From Lucifuga dentata (lineage: Eukaryota > Chordata > Actinopteri > Ophidiiformes > Bythitidae), in assembly GCA_014773175.1 (NCBI GenBank), contig VXCM01000496.1, forward strand, positions 620,001 through 684,000: 64,000 bases of DNA, in the 5' to 3' direction. Shown piece after piece: positions 56,459 to 64,000 of the stretch (its first letter is position 1; each line of letters begins with the position of its first letter). The notes under the pieces are model-generated. The model was not told the origin of the DNA and did not search any database. It worked only from the letters and a program-made list of their open reading frames with translations. A program made the translations under genes and the position numbers.

Positions 56459-59400
56459 AATGGTGTGTACTCCCTTCACTGCTGCCAGTTTGGCCATGCC
56501 TTATTGCAGTTATGCTCCTCAGTGGAAACATTAAAATGTACTGCCATGGAAAGATGCCACAGCTGAGACATTCATGCCTGCACCCACATACTACAAAGAC
56601 CCTGCAGTGGGCAAGATTTGCCACATATGCATGTTCCATCCAGCCACTGAGAGGGAGCACAGATGCCAAAATGAGAATGATTATTCCTTTTGAACAAATG
56701 GTGCAAGCAGTGTAGGGGCAGTAATGCCGTGACTGCAGCTTTGGCCTATTGGAACCGTGTGTGTTTATGTATTCAGAGTTAAAGCTCTTTAGATAAGAAG
56801 CACATGGGAGGCACATTGAGAGGAGCTCTGAGATCAATAAGCTGCAGATATTCAAATGTTGTTGTCTCCGAGCCGTGCAGGGTCTGTTTAAGAGCCGGCT
56901 GGCTGCCTCGCGTTTCAGCGTCTCACACAGGGTGCACAGCACAGATGATAGATTCTGGAAAACAACAAACTGGCTCCTGCTGATCTGTCTGCATAACCAA
57001 GCCTCAAATTTGATTTAGACAGATAGAAATTACACATTGGGAGTTTGAAAATTAAAAACAAAAACATCATACCTGTTTATTTTTTGTGGGGTAGAGCTTG
57101 GAGCTCTTGGAAATATTACTTGATGATAAATCAAAGGTTCACTCCCACACTGGTATCTTTAAATCAACAGATTGTTTGTTTTGGTCTTTAAGTGCATTCA
57201 TTTGAGATGCTGAAGGAGTCTCATTACTCTGATATTGTTTTTAAATGATCTAGATTCGAAGTTGCTCCAAAATGTATGCTTAGTCAATGATTTGATCTAT
57301 GGCTAACGTCTAATATCATTTTGCAACAATCTTGTCTTTTCTCATCATTTGTAATGCTCTTCACAGCATTCTGCCTGCCTTTGTTCTTCTGTGTTTCTTC
57401 ATTCACCAAAAATCTGCAATGACTGCAAATGAATGAATTCCAAATGAGATACAGACTTTATGATCAAATCGCAATAATATTTCTTCAGCCACCATTATTT
57501 ATTAAGCCTTTTCTTTGACTGTCTTTGGTATTCATGTGACATCTCTTAGGAACACTTCAGCATCTTTGTAAAAGAAGACAGCCCAGTAAATTTACTTCTT
57601 CCAGCTATGAATTTCTTCTCAAACAGTGTATTAAAGATAATTCACCTTTACAGTTTCCTGGCAGTAGCTTCTGCAGAGCTGAGCATTGTCTATTACACCC
57701 GTTAGAAGAAGATGTTGCCTTCATAAAGACAAGAAGACAGATTTTCACCAGTTTATATGAACTGGTGTCACATTCTAAAAGTTAAAGCAAAGGCTTATTG
57801 CTATTTTGTTTACCGCTTGACAGGAAAAAAAAAACTGGTTTTCAAAAGCAGCCTGGGCATTTCAAATGAAAGTTATGGCATGCATGTTCATTTATTGATA
57901 GTTTCACAGACTACATGAGCACTCAAACTCTGTCCTGAAGATTTTATTTTCCACCTTGCAGTAAGAAACACTATCAGCAAAGTGCACCTGATAAAGTGAA
58001 ACAGTCTTAATTTCAATTTATCTTCTTCTACAAAGGCACAATTTTCTCTCACAGATAAGGATATCTCTTCAAGGTGTAATTTAACGTCAGCAAAACTATG
58101 TTAGAACGCCATAATTACTCATGTATTACAGTAAAGATGGCACTGTAATTCTCATGTATTTATATACTGGTGAGTTTTCACAGCAAGTCCTTTACTCAAC
58201 ATTTTGTGTCTTTGTTTATTGAATAAGATAAAAGTGAATGTGGCAGTCAGACAGATATGCAGACCTGTTTTGTATCTGTGCACAGATAATAAAAACACAT
58301 ATGCATACATATGCACATACATATATATGTACTACAGACATGTATACAGCCATGCACATCAAACATTTGTCTTCCACAATTTACCACTCTTTTAGCTTTG
58401 TTCCACTTCAACAACACATGTACACTACAGTTAAGAACATAAAGTTATAAATAAATTATTTGCTGTGTTTGTGTTGTGGTTGATGGGACAAAGCAGCTAC
58501 AAATAGGGGCATAATTGTGTCACTCCTACATGTCAAGTGTGCATAATTTCTACCAGTCCAGCACATGACCAAGCCTGTGATATCTTAAAACTTTTTTTTT
58601 TTTTTTTTTTTTTTACCAACATTACATAATTTATGCAAATGCTAATTGGGTAGTGTACATGTGAAAATACTCCTGAATGAATTATTTAAAATGTAATGAA
58701 AGAATCTTCCCTTTTTTTTTTCTCTGATTTCTCCTTCTGCTATTTCTAACACAGTTTGTTTTCACTCAGTGTACACAGTCGTGCTGTGGCAAGGGAGGGT
58801 AGAAGTGGATTAGTGTGGGTTTNTTTTTTTTTTTTTTTTTTTTTGTACTCTAAAGCTTTGCAAAAGTTTCAAAAATAGACCTTAAATGATAATAAGAAAA
58901 TGGATATCCACTTTAAAACCAGATATGGACTCTGCTCTGAAATTTATAATTACAAGAAAATTATCAGATAATATTATCAGATAAGTCAGTATGATAAGCT
59001 AACTGAGTTGTCAGCAAAGCACAAGGCAAATCAGATGTGCAATATGTAAGATTGGGGGAATTCATAAAACACAGTGCCAGATTAAACATGTCAATAAGGG
59101 CAAATTGCATCATGCAGCCATGTTCCCTTATTCATGAATGTCAATTTCGGGTGTCACACCGTCGCGCAGAAATGAAGACCTATTTCAGTCTGGTGGTTAA
59201 TTTCAGTGGTATGCAATCTGAGTGACATTTAAACTGTATTTTCCCATGTGTTAGTGATCACTAAATTAGATATTCAAGCCCACTCAGTTGAACAGTCAAT
59301 GTATTTAAATGTATTTAAATACACTCACATTCTAGTGACACTGTGTCGCTTCCTCAAGCATCATCTGCTGTGCTCTCTCTCTCAATCTCTCACACTCACA

Positions 59401-60807
59401 CCACACACACACAGCTTCCTTGCACCAGATTACTGGTGTGTGTATCTCTTATCTCTCTTATATTAATGTCAATCTCTTAAAATGTTGAGCTCTAAAGCTG
59501 ACAATTTAGGTTTCCTGTGTGGAGTTCACCTGTCAGTTTGATTTTGACACAGAGAAAGTAAAGAGTGGCTTTTAGATATGAAGCAGCTCATTAACATGCT
59601 GATCTTCATTGGCTTTTACCTGAGACACACCTTACAACAATATGTCTGTGATGGGACAATAATGCCCTGTTTAACATAAGGGAAGCTTAATGATTTTAAA
59701 TTATCACAGTGCTTATTTAGAGTTAACCTATGTAGTTACCATAATTAAAAAAAAAAAAAAAAAAAAAAGAATTACCCCCAATACATATCTTACAAATATT
59801 GACTGCAGATGTTTTTCAGAAATAATTGTGTTTCAGTCTCACAGTCAGTAGTACTAACCATGAATGCAAATCCTCCAATTGTCACCACAGGTAGCTGGCA
59901 CTTACCAGGAAGCATGTCTTAATCTGGCACTTCTGTATTCTTATATTTCTGTATTGAAGAGGCAGGAAAATAATCAACTGATTACCTGAGAATCGTTGCA
60001 TCACAAAGAAAACATTGACATAAATCGAAAATAAAGGCAGCATGGAAGAGCAATGGAATAGATTCAGATTTCAAAGCTTGTCCCTTGTGTTGAATCTGAT
60101 GCCAGTGAGCAACTTTTTTTTCTTTTTCTTTTTGTAAAAGACTTATTACAGCATGCATTGCCATAATAATAAGGAGTAGATTTCTGGGTTAAAAGTCATC
60201 GAGACAATAGCAATAATACCAGTGAACGCTGCATATAACTGTGGGCTGATTGGATGCTGTGATTGAAAATGGCCCCTTATAGCAGAGACAGGGCAAAAAC
60301 TGCAATTTCCATTTATGCAGCCTACATATCACTATCAATCAAGGACCACAGCTGCAGTTACCAATTGAGATATTCACATTCATTTTGCACAATTACCACC
60401 CACTGTGGATGATTTTCTTCAGCTGAAATGTAGAGTAAGGGGAAAGAAAAAAGATTAGAATTTTGCATGAAAAATACATTTAGTTTGATAAAGGGGTTGT
60501 GTGTTTGTGGATTAACAATGAAATACATCGTCTCTGTTGGTGCACAGTAATGTAAAGCACTTGTTTTTGCAATGGACAGAGCTGAAGGGATTTTAACACG
60601 GGTGTTTCCTGATAGGAGGTGATTAGAGCTCATTTTATGGTTTGTATTAGGAAAAAGGACAAAGTAGAAAGTTGAATATATGTTATATTGGTTCCTCCAG
60701 CATGCTTTGTAGGTTTAGAATTTACCAGTAGCCACTACATGAAGCCAAGACTACCATCAGAACAATGCAAGGTAACAAGGGCAACATTTTACGATAATAA
60801 GCAAAGC

Positions 60808-60808
<1 letters not shown>
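56458..60808. other. Intergenic with one GC-balanced block and homopolymers
   Basis: 56540-56950 is GC-balanced and repeat-free (candidate regulatory block). Poly-T at 58592-58614, poly-T with N58823 (58821-58844), and poly-A at 59748-59769. No gene was recognised. Confidence 0.5.

Positions 60809-60857
<49 letters not shown>
60809..60857 (+). repeat. (GT)n microsatellite
   Basis: About 24 GT units, the longest GT array in the window. Confidence 0.95.
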
Positions 60858-60859
<2 letters not shown>

Positions 60860-61984
60860 ATGTTTATGTGTGTGGGTGTAGGGAGCTGTGAGAAGTTCAT
60901 AATCATCTTTCCTGTAGACAGGAAATGCTAATATTCAGTGTTTTGATTCACTGTCTTGGGGCTGTAAAATGAGTGTGCAATACATGTGGCTTGGAACCGC
61001 CTGCTGCTCTGTCGCCACCATGCAGCAATGCACAGAAGATGAAATGATTCATCACAACAGAGACAGCTTCTGCAGAATGAGATGGGATGAGAGTCGGAAC
61101 AGTGTCATTTTATATTTCTCAGAGAAATACACAGAGCTGAGATGAATTGTAACTGCTGGAGGCTGATGGAACACCAAACATGGCTGGCATCAAACCTGGC
61201 AGAGTTGTGGGAACACTGTGACTTTTGTCCACTATCTGTAATTAAAATAGCTTTACACCCTGATGTTGCTCTCTTTCCTTTCTGCTGTACAGTCTCCAGC
61301 ACAAGCTGAAGGTCAGAATGAGGATGAGATGAAAAACAATTTGGATCTTAGCAGGTCATCCCATCCCAGGAGTGCTGCCTCATATCTCAGTGTATGTTAA
61401 CCATTTCCAAGCACATGGGCAAATTGCAGAAAGTCAGAAAGAGTCTTTTTTTCTCCCTAAAGTTTAGATCTTTATATAGGTCTCGTTACTGCTGCAGTAG
61501 CAGAGTACTCAGTAAGTAATTAAAGTACTCATACTTCTGTTTAAGAGTCACGTATTATACTGCTTCATTTGCTGTTAAAATGACTTTGACACATTAAATT
61601 GGCAAAGGAAACATGAATTCTCTTCTTTACGGAGATTAAGAGATTGACACTAAGATAAACAACAGATCCACACATTGCTGTCTGTAGTGTGCAGTCACAG
61701 TGCATGGTGGTGCGGGGGGGGGGGGGGGGGNTGGGGGGGGGCATAAATAAATAACTTCTCCCACATAAATAAGCACAGTAGTATCACTTCTTTCAAGGCA
61801 AACGCTAAAAGATGCTGGCTACAGGTGTTTATGGCAAGCATCAAACCTGGCAGTTGAGGGAACACAGTTGTAAAACAATCTTTGCCAATATCGTTAGGGT
61901 AAGTCTGGTTTGCCAATACCATTAGGTTTTCGTCTGGTTTTGTTTTTATACATCCTGAAAATTGTGTAAACTATGAGTTAGTGC
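60858..61984. other. Intergenic with poly-G tract
   Basis: Poly-G at 61714-61741 with N61731. No gene was recognised. Confidence 0.6.
61714..61741 (+). repeat. Poly-G tract interrupted by NT
   Basis: 17 G, N at 61731, T, then 9 G. Unresolved length. Confidence 0.9.
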
Positions 61985-62376
61985 ACTCATTAAAGTGCAT
62001 ACCTCCACCAAGACTGATCAAGCATAGACAAAAGTGTTTTGTTCTAATAATATACTGGCATAAAGAGAAAGAAGCAACCATAATAACCATAATTTTTTTC
62101 TGGATCTGCCTCTGTAACTATTAAGTATATGGTAAAACTGTTTATTATTAAATCAATATCATCTCAGCTATACTTCAGTGTTTGTGGTATGTTTCTGCCC
62201 AATTTGTTACTTCACAGCAATTCCATGATTTGACCTCTGTTCAAGCATATACTTTACTCTGCCAGATCCAGAACTTGGTCTGGATATGGACCAAATTACA
62301 CTATTGATCATCTATTATGGGATAAACATGCAATGTCCATACCCAATCCTTCCACTAAGTTTCACCAAAATTGGTT

Positions 62377-62428
<52 letters not shown>

Positions 62429-62470
62429 CAAACAAACAACAAACACATGAAAGCATAGCTTAATTTATAG
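61985..62470 (+). repeat. Diverged dispersed element containing an (ATC)n array
   Basis: Begins GCATACCTCCACCAAG and ends ACAAACAAACAACAAACACA, then TGAAAGCATAGC. Together with CTTCCACTAAGTTTCACC before the array, this follows the layout of a widespread fish repeat (CCTCCGCCAAGG ... AGTTTCATGAAAATCGG ... ACAAACAAACAAAC). Old and substituted. Confidence 0.55.
62376..62427 (+). repeat. (ATC)n microsatellite
   Basis: About 17 uninterrupted ATC units inside a dispersed element. Confidence 0.95.
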
Positions 62471-63904
62471 TTGGAGTTACAAGTTTGTCATCAGACACTG
62501 TGAACAGTATTTTAGATCCAATTCTGGAAAGTATGGAAAGAAAAGACTGGAATGAAATAAGGAAAATCATTTTTATCAAACATGTTGAAAAGTCTTTCTG
62601 TAATTTTCAGAATTTTCATGTCAGATAAAGGATTACATCTTTATTTATACTTGAATAATTTTTTCAGCCACTTTCCTTTGTTAATGTTTTGATAAAATGT
62701 CTCAAGTGTTTTGTGCCAATGAGCTAAAATAAGGCAAAGGTACAATGTTTTTATTGGACAACAGTATTTTATGTTGAATTCAAATTCTTGTCTGCAAAGT
62801 GACTAGTAACTGCATCCATAAATGTAGAGGGGCAAAAGTACAATATTTCCCTTTGAAATATAGTGGAGTAGATAATCTCCTCCTTTTATACTCATACCTT
62901 TTAATTATTACACTAAATGTGCATGATATTCTGTTCTTCTTTGTCTGTGATAGCATCTCACCAGGTCAAGTAAAAGCTCCAGCATCAACAACACATTAGA
63001 GCAGTTTTTATTGTTTCAGTGTTAGTTCTTAATCCCTTTATGCCTAATGGAACAATATCACAAAAGGAACACGCCTGTCATAATGAGCTGAAAGAGAAGC
63101 TCTGTTTTGTTTCGTTCCTTAGAAACGAGACAAATTCCACATGAATCAGACTGGATTGTGGAAGGTGCCCTATGGTCTTTTCCATTCACAGAGGCATTCC
63201 TAAAATCCTTAATTGCCATGCATGTATGTTTGAGAGGATTGTGGTTTGCCACATTTATAAAGCTAAAACCATAATAATTACTTTATTAATTTTCAGCATT
63301 TGGGCTAAACCGATAAGAGAACCTCTTTCATGGGATTCAGAGACTCTCATCAATAATGTGAGTGCTTGGGGTAAAAGTGATTCAAAGCCCATTTCACACT
63401 TGGCTTCAAAAAGCGAGTGAGGGTTGCACGTTCTCTGATCTACACAGCTACCACCATGCCCACATTTTACCCACAAGCCTCACAGTTTATGTCAAAAACA
63501 AACTTGGATTCAGAGGGAAAAATTCTCTCTTAAATATTCTCCAGCAGTTTTTCTTTCTGTCACTGTCTTTGGGTATAATCAGAGATGTGCATATTTCCAT
63601 GAATGAATGGATGAGAGTGAAGGAGAGAAGAAGTACATGCTCTTGTTGCCTTTAACTATCAGTGACTTCATTACCAGCCTGATGGCACGCTGTGATGGCA
63701 CTTTGAACACTGATGATCAACACACAACTCTACTGATTAAAGTCCCTTTCCCTCAACAGAAGCACTAATTATTCAGATTGACATGACTATAGCCTCTGTC
63801 TCTGTGACCAGTAAGTCTGGGCAATCTGTCCTTCTTTCTCTGGTCTGTACAAAATGGATTTTCACAAAATCAAACCAAAACATGACCTAAACAGCACTTT
63901 TGAT
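62471..63904. other. Intergenic, nothing recognised
   Basis: No gene or repeat recognised. Confidence 0.6.
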
Positions 63905-63966
63905 TTAGCTTAGTTTAGTTACATTTATTTATTCATTTGGCAGATGCTTTTATCCAAAGTGACAAG
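63905..63966 (+). repeat. Teleost dispersed repeat tail (TTTATCCAAAGTGAC type)
   Basis: ACATTTATTTATTCATTTGG, then CAGATGCTTTTATCCAAAGT and GACAAGCAC: a very common fish interspersed repeat wording (TTTGGCAGACGCTTTTATCC). It may continue past the right edge. Confidence 0.65.
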
Positions 63967-64000
63967 CACAAGAGATACATACAGATACACACATAATTAT

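Noticed and set aside
1..64000. tRNA, rRNA, snRNA genes or CRISPR arrays
   Set aside because: No tRNA B-box/TΨC-type motif in a plausible cloverleaf and no regular spacer-repeat array were seen by eye. Small RNA genes could be missed without covariance-model searches.

Overview
The window is vertebrate nuclear DNA, almost certainly from a teleost fish. It has spliced genes with GT-AG introns, AT-rich non-coding DNA packed with (CA)n, (GT)n, (CT)n and (ATC)n microsatellites, and several dispersed repeats of teleost type. One is a non-LTR retrotransposon ending in an ATAGA microsatellite tail. I found no bacterial, viral, CRISPR or tRNA features.

Three protein-coding genes occupy the first 27 kb. 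(1) Positions 1-7062, plus strand: the last ten coding exons of fhip1a (formerly fam160a1), a subunit of the FTS-Hook-FHIP dynein-adaptor complex; the 5' exons lie off the left edge. (2) Positions 11642-25551, minus strand: a complete 13-exon gatb (formerly pet112), encoding the 549-aa B subunit of mitochondrial glutamyl-tRNA(Gln) amidotransferase; all exons join in frame. (3) Positions 25800-26351, plus strand: an intronless dctpp1 reading frame (183 aa) for a MazG-like dCTP pyrophosphatase. fhip1a and gatb converge, as the human orthologues do at 4q31.3 as far as I recall. gatb and dctpp1 are head to head, with only 248 bp between start codons. That gap holds two ZNF143/Staf-like motifs plus ETS-, CRE- and E2F-like motifs, so it looks like a shared housekeeping promoter for a mitochondrial translation gene and a nucleotide-pool gene.

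From about 27.2 kb to 64 kb I find no convincing gene. It holds microsatellites, a 5'-truncated LINE with an intact ORF end (27927-28706), a 165-bp hAT-type MITE with perfect 8-bp target duplications (51931-52095), a broken hAT-type transposase remnant (about 47553-48153), dispersed repeat tails, a telomere-motif palindromic element (42420-42584), an orphan exon-like segment with strong splice signals (30936-31027) and an unidentified decayed reading frame (34759-35133). A few repeat-poor blocks could be regulatory.

Two cross-cutting patterns deserve attention. Six short perfect or near-perfect inverted repeats (14-19 bp arms; loops of 4-6 nt, or 44 nt in one case) occur, four of them in gatb introns. 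There are also twelve isolated single N bases. Three of these sit exactly between two identical 63-66 bp copies, which looks like unmerged contig overlaps rather than biology. The other nine lie in or beside homopolymers. I saw no clear sign of a novel biological system; the best leads are the bidirectional promoter, the hairpins, the orphan exon and the decayed reading frame.
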